Assembly (NCBI RefSeq): GCF_047948215.1
Contig: NC_134455.1
Span: 309,398,147-309,462,146, forward strand
Direction of reading: 5' to 3'
From: Lycorma delicatula
Taxonomy: Eukaryota; Arthropoda; Insecta; Hemiptera; Fulgoridae
DNA length: 64,000 bases
Shown here: positions 11,381-23,029 of the stretch, in pieces
How positions within the stretch are numbered: position 1 is the first letter of the stretch
How the letters are laid out: each line of letters opens with the position of its first letter
Made by a program: the position numbers and the translations under genes
The notes under the pieces: model-generated
Database searches by the model: none
Told to the model about the DNA's origin: nothing
What the model saw: only the letters and a program-made list of their open reading frames with translations

Positions 11381-13930
11381 ATTATCAGATTCAAGTCTAC
11401 TAATTGTTACAAAAAATGTTCAGTATTAGTCAAAAATTAATTAATTAAAAGAAACACAAAAAACAAGAAGCATAAATTGCACAGAACAGTATTTTTTTTA
11501 TTTTAAAGGTGGCCACCATATCTCCTCTTACAACCATCATTCAGTATAACCATATTAAATATATATAATATGTGCGTAAAGAATAAGTACAATATTGATT
11601 ATAATTTATAAGATAATAGTTTGAATATACATTATATTTAAAAATAAATTCAATAAGTACTTTAAAGACATATACAATAATACAATAATATACTTTAAAT
11701 ACATATTTTTTTTAGTATGTTACCAATATTTGGCCCATATGTATATTAAGTCCCATATCTGTAATGGTTGTAGATCATCTGACATACAGAAAGATCACTT
11801 TCAAAAATTACATAGATATTCTAAAGTATAACAAGCACACCATGCTAGGGAAGCACACACAGTATGTTAAGGAAAGTGGGGAATGAAGTGCTTTTATTCT
11901 TCATTTCCCACTTTCCTTTGTCTTCTTCAGCAGCATGCCAAGATTACTGAAATCAGGTGATATTTATTTTTGTGACACCTTCACTGTATTCAGTGCAATG
12001 AATAGCTGTATAATTAATGCCATCTCTCTCAGAAAAAGCAATTCTGATTTGTACCATTTGTATCAAGAAATTTTATGTGTTACAGTTATAAGAAAGACTA
12101 AGAGAGATGGTGTAAAGCAACACATTGTTGCATTTATCTTTTATAATAAACAAGCAACTTAAAATTGAACCGCTGCAAACTAAACACATTTACATGTAAC
12201 ATTTTATCAATGAAAATGTACGTTAAATTAAATTCTATTTTTACAGTTGTAAAACTTTACATATGCCCCAAAGTTTTACAAAAGACGATGAATACCCTGT
12301 GCGGTGATGCAAAATTTTGTGCTCATGCGATTATATTGAGTTTCCTTACACAAAACATTGATAATGGTACAATTTCTTGTTGAATGTTCGCCTTCAGTTT
12401 ATCAATGAGGTGTGAGGATTTGATTAATAAACTCCATCCTCCAAAGAGCCCCAAGGGAAAAAAAGTTGAAAAATATGAGAAATGTGAAGTTCACTGCCCT
12501 CTGCTGACAGTTAATTCTTCTGTAAAAGGCGTGTGAACTTGTGTTAGTGAATTGTTTGATATGTGACACTTTTCTCTGTCTTATTGGAAGAAGCCTCTTT
12601 TTCACGATTTGTTAACTAAAAGTAAAATTCTTTGAAATTTGTACAGTACACTTCTCTATTGACTGCCCAGTCAATTAATATTGGGTCTCCTTATACAATT
12701 ACGAAAACAGATTGTCACATCAATTTTCTTATCATGAAGTGGATACTCAAACACCTGGTGAGGATTTTTCAATCGTAAAATAAATGGTGTTATGGGAATT
12801 AAGATGACCAGATAAACAAAATCATGCCTTGTCTGACATGAAATGCAGCACTGAGTCTATCTGTCCATCGACAATGTTTTTGAGAAGCCAGTTGCAATTA
12901 TTAAAATGTTTCAGTATGTTTGTTCTGTTAAGTTATCCCACATTACTGTTTCTAATATAATTAATGAAAAACCTTATGGCAATATATATTTTTATGATGT
13001 ATTTTAAATCACTTTGTTGCGATGACTTACATATAAATATTTTTGGACTGGCAAAAATTCTTCTTTGAATATCAACGTGGTCTCTGGAATTCTAATGGAA
13101 GGTAGTCTGTTTCTTTTTTCGCCATTGATTGAATGACACATTTAGAAAAACATCATTGCAAAGAAGAAAACTATCCTATATTGAAGCATGAGAAGTTTAA
13201 AACTGACAATAGTTGAGAGTAGTAACATATACAAACAATAGTTGCGCTAATAGTGGTAGTATTAAAAGTGACACTCAAATCAGAGCAGTTCAATCCAGCT
13301 CAGTTCCGTTTTAAATTGTTCATCATTTACACACACTCTTCACTCATCAGGAAAGAAAACATCTAATTTTGAAAAACTGTGTAATTTACCAGACTATATT
13401 GTTCTATTTCCTAAATTATCTTATAATGAATATGTTTCAACAAGAAGTTTCTATTTTTATGTATTTATGTACAATCCAAAGCTACTTAAAAGGATATTGA
13501 ACAAGTTCTTCGTTGCAATATTATTTCCGTGGTATTTGTCATGATGTTATTTTTGACAGAATATTATTCTTCTTCCTTTGTACAGTGATAATTTGACAAA
13601 ATGAAAAAAGTGTACTAAAACAAAATGAAATTTTCTAAAACACTTGACTGAATGTTCATTGCGAAGAGGATTTTGAATAAATCTTTTCATTTCGTTTCAA
13701 ATGATTCTTGATAAAATCTTTCACTAAGATTTGCAAGCTAATTTGTGAATGATGGTGAACTGAAAGAAGCTGTCATGCATAGATACTCATAAGTGGAATG
13801 GAGAAAAAGAAGTAAGATTAGAGTAGTTAGAACTGAAGATTTCTACAACAAATATTTCATTATTGGCAGAGATTATGTAGAAAAATAGACTAAGTTATGT
13901 AATTTTATTAAAACCTAAAAATGTTTAATT
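11381..13930. other. dve intron, mostly unassigned sequence
   Basis: No recognisable gene. Contains a 50-base inverted repeat at 11869-11918. The small plus-strand frames between 11935 and 12383 have no family resemblance and biased Ile/Cys/Leu content. Confidence 0.5.
11869..11918. repeat. Perfect-but-one hairpin, 20-bp stem
   Basis: Left arm 11869-11888 (AAGGAAAGTGGGGAATGAAG) pairs with right arm 11899-11918 across a 10-base loop. The single mismatch would be a G-U pair in RNA. The size resembles a small hairpin precursor or the tip of a MITE; nothing further identifies it. Confidence 0.7.
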
Positions 13931-13936
13931 ATAATA

Positions 13937-15269
13937 CAGTGCGTTTGGAAAGTGCTTTTGACATTAGGTTGGTTGCCCTGTGAGTATGTTGGGTGTTGTT
14001 TATTAATAAACTAAAATATCAGTTGTTGAAATGTGATTAAATTTACTTCAATTTGATTCGTGTAGTTTTGTTTATGAGTTACGAGAAACTTCGTGGTTCT
14101 TTTGGTAGAGGAACGCATTTTCAAATTGAACACATTTTTTGTGAAGGTGACAAGTATATTGATTTAGTGAAACACAAGTTTTCTGAAAAGTTTCCAAATA
14201 ATTCTATTTCTCACCTCAATGCAGTTGAAACTCTTATCGAAAAATTTCAGACAACAGGCTCTATTGAAGACGCTGATCGAATTGGAAGACCACCTAAACT
14301 AAACAAACAGAAGCTGCTTGATATTTCAGATGCCATGGTTGAATGTTCATCAAAATCAATGCTTAAATTATCACAGCAGCAAGAAAATTACTGGACTTGC
14401 TACCACACATAAAGCTGTAAGAAAAGAACTGAATCTTTTCCCCTACAGACTAATATGTGTTCAAGAACTGAAACCTACAGATCATGCCAAAAGACTAAAT
14501 TGTTATAAATGGTTTAAACATTTTATTGATCAAAATTCCGCAGGTATCCTTGACATTACATTTTTTTACAGATGAAGGCTGGTTTCATCTGGATGGGTAT
14601 ATTAATTCACAAACACAAAACTGTAATTGACAACTAACTCCCATGAATTACACGAACAATCTTTACACGAAACGAAAATCAGAGTCTGGGTCTGTGTGAG
14701 TAGGACGTGCATTGTGGGTCCAATCTTTTTTGAAAAAAACAGTTGTAATGATTTGTTATTGTGCTGTTTTAACAAACTTCATTAGTCAGTTAACAGAAGT
14801 GGAAATCAATCTTGGTTGGTTCCAACAAGATTGCGGCTCACAACTAATGAGTAAATGACTATTTTATGAAATGTCTTTGGTGAATGAATCATTTCGAGTG
14901 GTTTGTGGGCTGCACAATCACCCGATCTGACTGCCCCAGATTACTTTCTACGGGGGAGTAACAAAACAAGCAGTGTACCATAACAGAGCATGCATGATTG
15001 ATAAACTAAAAATCGCAATAATGACATTCATACGTGACATCCAGTACATCAGCTTCTTAAAGTGCTTGAAATAAATTGAAACATGTGCAATGTTTATAAA
15101 AATTATTGATGTTGAAGGAAGTCATTTTCAAGACCTTTTTTAAACTATTCCAGTTATGGTAATATCCGTTTCTATAAAATAATGAAATAAATATACAAAG
15201 TAATAATTAAGAAAGTTTCGTCATTAAACTTTCATAATTTCAGTGCACAGCAACTTTCTGAACACGCAG
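13937..15269 (+). mobile_element. Decayed mariner-like DNA transposon
   Basis: About 1.33 kb, bounded by TA at 13935-13936 and 15270-15271. Termini CAGTGCGTTTGGAAAGTGCT and, inverted, CTGCGTGTTCAGAAAGTTGC are imperfect inverted repeats. Transposase is readable across frameshifts: N-terminal helix-turn-helix (KFPNNSISHLNAVETLIEKF, TGSIEDADRIGRPPK, about 14185-14310), then RKELNLFPYRLICVQELKPT and RLNCYKWFKHF (about 14420-14530), FTDEGWFHLDGYINSQN (about 14566-14620, first catalytic Asp), and a SPDLTAPDYF-like block near 14920-14950 with a frameshift (third Asp). Stops and frameshifts show it is inactive. The HTH resembles the DUF4817-type transposases common in Hemiptera. Confidence 0.8.
14053..14412 (+). 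pseudogene. Mariner-like transposase, N-terminal fragment
   Basis: A 119-codon frame covering the DNA-binding half of the transposase in the element at 13937-15269. KFPNN...NAVETLIEKFQTTGSIEDADRIGRPPK is the paired HTH and GRPPK linker. The frame is lost at about 14385, and the next part of the protein continues in another frame (14380-14575). Confidence 0.75.
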
Positions 15270-15454
15270 TATTTTTATATTACTAGATTTTAAAATCAAA
15301 CAAACTTTTCTTTTAAGATAGGTCTTGCATTTTTACATTAAAATGGTAAAATTTTGGACACCAACAAAACATTATTAGCTGCAATAAATTAATTAATCAT
15401 TAGAAATAATTCTTTTTTTTTAAATATCTGAACATATATCTTATTAATACTTAC

Positions 15455-15574
15455 TTGTTGGCGACTAGGATGTTGATTTTCATAAAACCACCTTTGTAAC
15501 TTTGGTAGTTCTAACTCAGGATCAAAACTGGTTCTCATTCGTGTTTTTTGTGTTGGATACTGACTTTGTACAGT
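15455..15574 (-). CDS. dve: dve exon: first half of homeodomain 1
   Basis: Acceptor ttttccag before 15574, donor CAA|gtaagt after 15455; 120 nt, 40 codons, phase 0. It reads TVQSQYPTQKTRMRTSFDPE then LELPKLQRWFYENQHPSRQQ. This is the N-terminal arm, helix 1 (LPKLQRWFYENQ) and the beginning of helix 2 of the Dve homeodomain. The basic KTRMRTSF arm would contact the minor groove. It is too short for an ORF scan that requires an internal ATG-to-stop, yet every codon fits the family. Confidence 0.96.
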
Positions 15575-15579
15575 CTGGA

Positions 15580-17700
15580 AAAGATGATTAATTATTCAAA
15601 ATTATTTATTTATGATATCAATATAATTTTAATTTTAATATAAATTAACTGTTTTATATTTTCATCATATTTATAATAATAACTAATTTCAGTAATTGTG
15701 ATTAAACTTACACAACTTCTCAACTTTTTTTACTTGATTGAAAAAGTTTCATAAAAGTGATTCACGTATTTTTCCATATTCATACGTGTGGTAATTATAA
15801 ATGTGAATGAGCATCATTTAATAACATAAACTTGCAAAAAACGACTTTTGCGAGTAAAGGCACACGATAGCTGGTTAATGGAAGTATGGTAATAGAATTT
15901 TTAAGTTTCAGGGATGATTATCAAAATCTTTTCCCATTTGTAAACACTTCGCTTTTTACTCATTTGTTACAACGCATAAATAATTTTTTTTTTTAATTTC
16001 CCCGGCTGCAGTGATATGTGCTGCTATAAGAGGAAAGTATGTAATAGATTGGTAAAAAAAATCTAGAAAAATTGGAATTTTTTTAAGTGGTTTGCCTTAA
16101 GGTGAGATTAAAAAAATTTTTTAACAAAAAAAAAGGTTTAAATAAATTATAAATAATTTGGAAAAATAATTTTATTCCAGTGTTCCCAAGTCCAAAATCT
16201 ATTTTTGTCAGACGGATGTTAGTGCCTAAGTTCGTATGAATGCTGGTTTGTATTTGGTATAATAACTCCGGACCCCGCTGACTAATTCTCTTCAAATTTG
16301 TTAAACAGATACTACCTTCAAGGAGAAAAAGGAATTCAATATTTTCAAAAAGTGGAAAAAGGGATAGTGTGTTTATCCGAAATATAATTTTAAATCTTTA
16401 CTGGAGTACTTAAGCAAAACGTTTTTTTTATAATATATTTTAAGTTTTTTTACGCAAGTTTACAAATTACAAAAATATTTATTTAGTATTCACTCCCTCC
16501 CCAAAAAACGATTTTATATATTTTTATTTTTTTAGCTACATCTTGCTTCCGGAAAGAAGTAAATGGGAGTTTTTTGCATTTCTATTTTGAATATCAATAG
16601 GCCTTCAATTCAATGTAAAAATTGTTTTCCCATTTCTCTCCAATGGTTTGGGGTTAAAAAAATAGTTTTTTAATAAAAAAAAAAACTTATTTTAAATTTA
16701 AATCCATCTTGTAAGGACCCATTGCGTATAAAACGTAAAAATCTTTATTTCTTGATAGCCCTTACTCTTTATTACGTTTTGAAAAAAAAAGAATTAGCCC
16801 AATATTTTCTCCTCTTTCCTAGAAAATTACAATTTTATTTAAAATAATGGTCGTAACTTTGTATTTTTAAACAATTTTAAAAATATATTTTTTACATTTT
16901 TATCACCACTTGGGAATTTATTAGAAATTAATTTTAATCGAATGCTTTCCCTTGAATATGGGAGTCCCCGAAAATGAAAAAAAGAAATTTTTTTGTCAGA
17001 AAGACACAAATTAGCCAGAAATTCTTTTTTCAAAATTGAATTTCATAAATTGAACGGCGTAGCCGGGAAATTTAGCAATTCACTGCCGACTGTAAAAGAT
17101 GAATTTTTATTTAAGAAGAACAGCATACAGATATTTTCGCAGAACGCTTATCGCTGTTTAGCAAAGGCTTCCCTTCCTTCTACAAATGAAGATAAGAAAT
17201 CGCCTCAAAAATCAATAACAATCCAGAATCCCATAAATAAGAAAATATATTGCTTCCAAATTTCAAATGAGAAACAATTTTCAAGCGACGGCTCATAATG
17301 ATCCTTAAAGTTTGTGTTATAATTATTATTCGTGTCATGCAGAACCTTTAACAGTTTGTAAAAAAAATTCTACTTTCTTTGCGGAGATGGTTCAAATTAA
17401 TTTACTAATTGTTCATCTATAAATAACAAATAAAAGGTATCATTATTTTTAATAGTCGGTTACAAAAAAAAATGGTTGATAATAATATTTAAAATAAAAC
17501 TACTCAAAAATTTTCTATTTTACAATATTTATCACTTAACTGATTAATTTTTAATATATAAGTAATAAAAATGGAATATTGATATAAAAGATTTTGTAAG
17601 CAACTACATAAAAAAAAGATGTGAACATTCATGAAAATGTTTAATCTTTTAAAAACATTAATAAAAGCAAAAAATTCTTGAACCCAAATTTTTTACATTT
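15580..17700. other. dve intron, AT-rich, unassigned
   Basis: Very A/T-homopolymer-rich sequence with stretches such as 16490-16800 that have the feel of an old, much mutated transposon. A 101-codon plus-strand frame at 16993-17298 (Lys/Ser/Phe-rich) has no recognisable domain, and I do not call it a gene. Confidence 0.45.
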
Positions 17701-17711
17701 TCAGTTAAAAA

Positions 17712-18530
17712 GTTGACAACATAGTTGTAGGACTTTCCCGTCACGCGGAGTTTTTGTGATGCACGGCTTGCACACACAACTTAATTTAAAATATTTATCA
17801 TTTTATTTAAATGTAATATTTTTTGTTTATTTAATTCAATGATCGTAACTAAAGCGCTCGCGGATAAGTAATTCATTCGCATGGGTGTGGCGGTACTAGC
17901 GGCCACTTCAATTATTTTTTTACACTTTAAATATTATTCATTTATTTAATTCTACCGCTCACCTGTGTCGTATCAATGTAGCAGACGACTACACAAGCTG
18001 AACGTTAGTGCTACACTAGCGCTGCTTGTGGTGAGAGGAGGTACTATTGAGGCAGTATATTCACTTAACCACTAGATTATTTAGAGTATTTTATAGGGTG
18101 GGTGCGACTTTCCAAAAACGTGTTTTGAAAATATTATTTTTTAATTGTTAATAAATGTGCCTATGAAAAATAAGACCTTAATTATGCGAAATCTCGACAT
18201 ACTGATAGTGACCTTGCTGTTCAGCCTCACCCTCTTGACCTTTTAAGTGTAAAATTTAATGGCATCAATGCCCCCCATATACAGAAGTAATCTGACCAAA
18301 TTTGGTAAAAATCGGTCCAGTAGTTCTGGAGACATAAGAAATGCGACACTGAACACACACACACATAAATACGAACATCCGGAAAATTTTCATCCAATAT
18401 TTTGCTTTTCTAGGCTCCTTGGTGTGAAAACGTCAAGTTTTGGTGAAAACCGCATATGCCCAAATTGAACCGATTATAATACTTTCCCTTCTAAAGCTAT
18501 AAGTATGCGACAGCGCTAGACGGGAAAGTA
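17712..18530 (+). mobile_element. Non-autonomous inverted-terminal element, copy 1
   Basis: Starts near ttgacaacatagttgtagga. An 11-bp terminal inverted repeat ACTTTCCCGTC is at 17732-17742 and inverted at 18519-18529. The body aligns along most of its length with 22220-23028: cacaacttaatttaaaat, gggtgtggcggta, gcagacgactac, gtgctacactagcgct, cacttaaccactag. It carries the phrase ccaaatttggtaaaaatcgg (18296-18315) widespread in insect repeats. No transposase coding. Confidence 0.65.
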
Positions 18531-18882
18531 ATATAAAATAATAATTTGTTATAATTTTTAATAAAACAAATTGTTTTTTAAACGAAATTATTTCATGTTA
18601 ATATAAAAAAAGCGTTTCTGAATCCAGTGAGTTTTTTATGTGAGATTTTACTAACTTTAAGTTCCTGCATGTGTATATGTGGTGTGTGTGTGTGTATGTT
18701 TTTTTGTGGTGTTTGTGTGACTCCACAAAATCTGAATAAGAGCAAATAAAACAAGTTAAATGAAATTTGGATTATACAATGTATTCTGCTATCTCAGAAA
18801 ATATACATGGTTTTTTTAATTGATATCGTTGCTTTAATAAGCAAGCTCATACAAGCAGAAAAAATAACAATTGAAAGAATAC

Positions 18883-19113
18883 CTGAAGAGCTGGATGTAC
18901 TCTGTCTTCATTTGTTTTTTCTTGCTTTCTTGTAGGGTCAACTTCCATTGGGGGTGGAGGTGAATTCCAGCAGATCTGCCTAGGAGGTCTAGGAGATAGT
19001 TGCTGGTTCAACTGTAACGACCACCACTGATCAAATTTGCGGCGCACCTCTTCCGATGGTTCGGACATTGCCATTGGACTTGCTTGGTTTCTTACAAGTT
19101 GAGATAGCGTTAC
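18883..19113 (-). CDS. dve: dve exon: CUTL-like region and proline-rich linker
   Basis: Acceptor aaaatag before 19113, donor CAG|gtattc after 18883, 231 nt (77 codons, phase 0 at both ends). It begins VTLSQLVRNQASPMAMSEPS and runs through EEVRRKFDQWWSLQLNQQLS to PPPPMEVDPTRKQEK and HPALQ. EEVRRKFDQWWSLQLNQQLS is a hallmark of insect dve. The open frame continues past the donor into the intron, so the splice site rather than the stop defines the end. Confidence 0.95.
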
Positions 19114-19500
19114 CTATTTTATGAACAAATAAATTTAAACAGAAAATCTTTTACGTTTAATTAGTATAATAATTAAATCAATATTAGTTCAATTTTAATT
19201 GAATATTTAAAAATAAATATAATATATTTAATACTGTTGAGTAACTGATTAATATAATCTTTAATATTAGGAGGAAACGATAAAACTACCGACAGTAAAT
19301 GTAGGTAATCTAAACTATTGATAGAGAGAAGTTAAGCTTATCATTAATGTTATTCAGTAAGAACTGAAATACCACAAACTCTTAAAGAAAATAAATTCTA
19401 TAAATTTGTATGTATCTTATAAATTTATATGTAGTAAAAACTCATGCCTGGTAATACACATTTATATATAATATAAATATAATATATAATATATAACATT

Positions 19501-19635
19501 CATGCAATTATATATAAATGAAAGGAAAAGTGAAAAAACATAAAAGAAAAGAAAAAAAAAACACGAGAAAAGGCAAAAAAAAAAATGAGTACGGGTCTTG
19601 TTAAAAATATTCTTTTGTTGAAAGGTTTCTGCTAT
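19501..19635. repeat. Direct repeat, copy A
   Basis: Begins catgcaattatatataaatg and ends gaaaggtttctgctat. Copy B (21181-21312) differs by one substitution and two homopolymer-length changes. The spacing is 1.68 kb. A diverged partial third copy is at 22150-22218. Confidence 0.85.
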
Positions 19636-19935
19636 GATCATTTATCGGTAGCTTGATTTGGAATTAATATAATCTATTAGCTTATTTGCATCTTACGGTT
19701 TACTCCATCTAGATTCCAGAAAACTTTAAGTACTATGAATAGGAATATTATTCGTCATTAGAAAAAAATTTCAATTAATTGCTACAAGAATATTAGTAAA
19801 AATTAAAGGAAAAAATATAGTATGTTACATGAAAATATTCGTAAACATTTAAAAAATGTATTATATATTTATTTAGCCTAGTAATGTGAATAAATGTACT
19901 AATTCAGATTAGATATAATTAAGAAACAGAAGAAA

Positions 19936-20400
19936 AATTGCTAAATAAAATTTGTGGGGTACAGCGTGTAACTCCAGTACTGACATACTTGAACGGTTCC
20001 AAACAAAAACACTGCGGTAAATGCTCAACATACCCTGGTACAAAAGTAATAGCCTTGTATATAATGTCCTTAGCTGCTAACCGTTCGGCAGGGAATCTCT
20101 CTCGTCAGGCCACGGTATCAAAATCGTTTGGATAGGCACCCGAATTATTTGGCGGTCAATTTGTTAGATAATACGATCAGTGATTTTTCAAGATTTCTGA
20201 GAAACAATATTTTTTGTTTGCCTTATCGCTTCAATTAGGTGACTTTATGGTCTGGCCGTACGGAGTGCTCCTCTATTCCATTAAGTCACAAACCGCTGGG
20301 TCTGTGGAAACTCAATATTATTTCAAATACATCCTATTTACTTATTGTTCTATGAACAGATTGTAAAGTCGCTGTGTCGTTATAAAAAAAAAAAAAAAAA
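19936..20400 (+). repeat. Unclassified segment ending in poly(A)
   Basis: A less AT-rich block (about 19940-20370) followed by an 18-base A run (20383-20400) and then aaataaataaacaaac. The layout suggests the 3' end of a retroposed sequence. The 65-codon frame at 19938-20135 shows no known domain. It lies between the two direct repeats A and B. Confidence 0.35.
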
Positions 20401-21180
20401 ATAAATAAACAAACTTGAAATAAAATAATTAAAAACAAAAATAAAATTAATTTCATAAAAAAAATCCCTAATACATAAAAAAGTAATCCTTTTTCGGTTC
20501 TTACATTTTTTAAAATTTCTATTATTTTTAAATTGGTGTTAAATTAGAAATTGTTACGTTTTTTCAGTCTTTAATTTGGTATCGATTTCAAGAATAGAAA
20601 TTTTGAAAAGAATTTTTTAAAAAAATTATCGGTTTAATTGATATTTAAAAGGGAATACATATTTTTTATTTTTAGTTTAAAAAAAGTGGTAGTTGAAAAA
20701 AGTATAAAAGATAGACAAACAAAAAAACTTTGCCTGTTTAAAAGAAGCCTTTTGCAAGAATTGTAAATTTTGATGATAAATCTACGTCTTGATAACAAAG
20801 AAAAGTACAGTGTAACGGAAAAGGTCTTAGCCTGAGCGTATTCCAGAGAGTCTTAGCTCAGGCTAAGTTATATTTTTACCTTGTTTTAGCTGGACAAGTT
20901 ATATTTTTACCTTAATTTATCATGTCAATTTTCCTGAATTTTGCAGAGTAATGCTTTTAATGTCATAATAACACCAGGTAATATAATTATTACATTATAA
21001 TAATTCAATATTAAGTAGTAGTAAGGAGAAAATAAAAAGATTTCTAATCGTTTATGTAAGTGAATAAAGCTTTTCTTTAAACCAGTCTTCCATCTAAATT
21101 AGTAAGAAGAATTCTTATCAGTGGACCATCAGACGAACTTCTTCCAAAAAAATAAAGAACAATCTCTATAAAGTGCTGAT

Positions 21181-21312
21181 CATGCAATTATATATAAATG
21201 AAAGGAAAAATGAAAAAACATAAAAGAAAAGAAAAAAAAACACGAGAAAAGGCAAAAAAAAATGAGTACGGGTCTTGTTAAAAATATTCTTTTGTTGAAA
21301 GGTTTCTGCTAT
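21181..21312. repeat. Direct repeat, copy B
   Basis: Near-identical partner of 19501-19635, same orientation. The flanks differ on both sides (gctgatcatgcaa upstream here, ataacattcatgcaa at copy A), which places the repeat boundary at about the catgcaatta start. Confidence 0.85.
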
Positions 21313-21387
21313 TATTTTTTTATCTTTTTCTCTTATAACCACAGAAATGCATTACAACGTGGAAAATGAGGTGAAGAAAATTTTAGA

Positions 21388-21475
21388 TGAAAGATTGATA
21401 CATATGCCGGGAATAAAACCAGAGACCAGCTGATTTAGTCATGTTGACTGCTACACCAACTGAGCAAACATAATT
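21388..21475 (-). repeat. tRNA-like SINE fragment
   Basis: On the minus strand: tttgctcagttggtgtagca (box-A-like), gtcaacatgactaaatcagc, then ggtctctggttttattcccg (box-B-like). The spacing fits a tRNA-derived SINE head. It differs from the family at 5-11 kb. Confidence 0.5.
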
Positions 21476-22149
21476 TTTTATACACTACATATAAAATACT
21501 TTTAAAACTTTATTTTTAATTAATCCTTATATTATTTTTAAAAACGTTTAACTATATTTACTTACTAATGGTACAACTTGTTGGCCAGCTGCATTTTTTT
21601 CCAAAGAAATAATTGTTTATTAGGAAAGTATGTCAGATATCTGTTGTACTATTTTTAATATGCATGAAGATGTTTAAACAATAACACAATTCTATACCTT
21701 TGTATAAATTATTTATTTGGTCATCACATCATGCAGCTTAGAAATAACTAAAAACCCTGTCGACATTTTCTTTAAAAAGAAATGTGAAATTAAGATTTAC
21801 ATTATTACCACCTACTAGAACCCCTCATATTAGACACACCCATGTAATAAAGTTTTTTAAAGGGATGACATGTAATGATTTTCTTTAGAGAATATAATAA
21901 TATCTCAATTTTTTTCTGAGTACCACGTACCGATATTTCTGCATTTTACTTCATAAAAATAAAATAGAAAGGTGTCGAATGCAATCATTGCTTTGCCATT
22001 TTTCAAATAATATTTTATTTATTACTTCAATTTAAAGATAGGATTAATTTATGGATTTTGTAAATCATAAATTATGTGGAAGAAAGCTTATTATTTAAAC
22101 ATCAAAGGAGTTTCCTCAAAAAAAAAAAGAAGAAAAATCGCAATACAGT

Positions 22150-22218
22150 GCTGATCACGTGATCATACATATAGGAATGGAAAATCGGAATAGTTGAAAA
22201 CATAAAATAAAAGAAAAA
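22150..22218. repeat. Diverged third copy of the direct repeat
   Basis: tgctgatcacgtgatcatac...gaatggaaaatcggaatag...gaaaacataaaataaaagaa aligns with the first half of copy B. It runs straight into copy 2 of the inverted-terminal element. Confidence 0.5.
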
Positions 22219-22219
22219 A

Positions 22220-23028
22220 GCTGACAACACAGTTGTAGGACTTTCCCTTCACACGGCTAAAGCCGCTTTCCGGGAAAGTTATGCAACTGCGGTTTGTTTC
22301 TTATTCACGGCTTACACTAACAACTTAATTTAAAATATTTATCATTTTATACGAATATAATATTTTTTCCTTTATTTAATTCAACGATTCTAACTAAAGC
22401 GTGCGCGTATACGGTATTTAATTCGCGCGGGTGTGGCGGTAGTAGCGGCGATGGTCGGCACTAACTAAACTAATGTAATTTTACTATTTATATAGAAAAA
22501 ATTTCGCTTGTGAGGTCGGCAGGCATGTGTAGCCGCAATGCTTAATGCACCAAATATCGGGTCAACCGGGCGATCGAGTTCGAGATGTGGCCAGATGAGT
22601 TGTTTTTTTACACTTTAAATATTATTCATTTATTTAATTCTACCGCTCATTTGTGACGTCAAAACATAGCAGACGACTACAACGATTATACGTCAGTGCT
22701 ACACTAGCGCTCCTTGTGGTGACAAGGGGTTCTATTGACGCAGTATGCCCACTTAACCACTAGTTTAGAGTATTTTTTTGGGATGGGGTGGGACTTAAAA
22801 GTTTTTTTTGCAAATATTGTTATTTTTTAATTGTTACCAAATGTGTCTAAGATAAATATGACCTTAATTAGAGGAAATCTCGAGATACTGAGGGTGACCT
22901 TGCTCTACAGCCTACTACCTACTTGACCTTTTAAGTAGAAAATTTAATGCATCAATGCCCCATATATTATCTTGGTATTATGACCAAGTTTGGTCAAAAT
23001 AGGTCCAATAGTTTTGAAGATATAAGGT
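22220..23028 (+). mobile_element. Non-autonomous inverted-terminal element, copy 2
   Basis: Aligns with 17712-18530 from ctgacaacacagttgtagga to ggtccaatagttttgaagat. Relative to copy 1 it has about 115 extra bases (about 22450-22600: gtcggcactaactaaac to cagatgagttg). It lacks the 3' terminus, which is replaced by the LINE fragment that follows. Confidence 0.6.
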
Positions 23029-23029
23029 G

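Noticed and set aside
16993..17298. 101-codon plus-strand ORF
   Set aside because: Lys/Ser/Phe-rich composition, no recognisable domain, no transcript signal; lies in a dve intron of repeat-like character.
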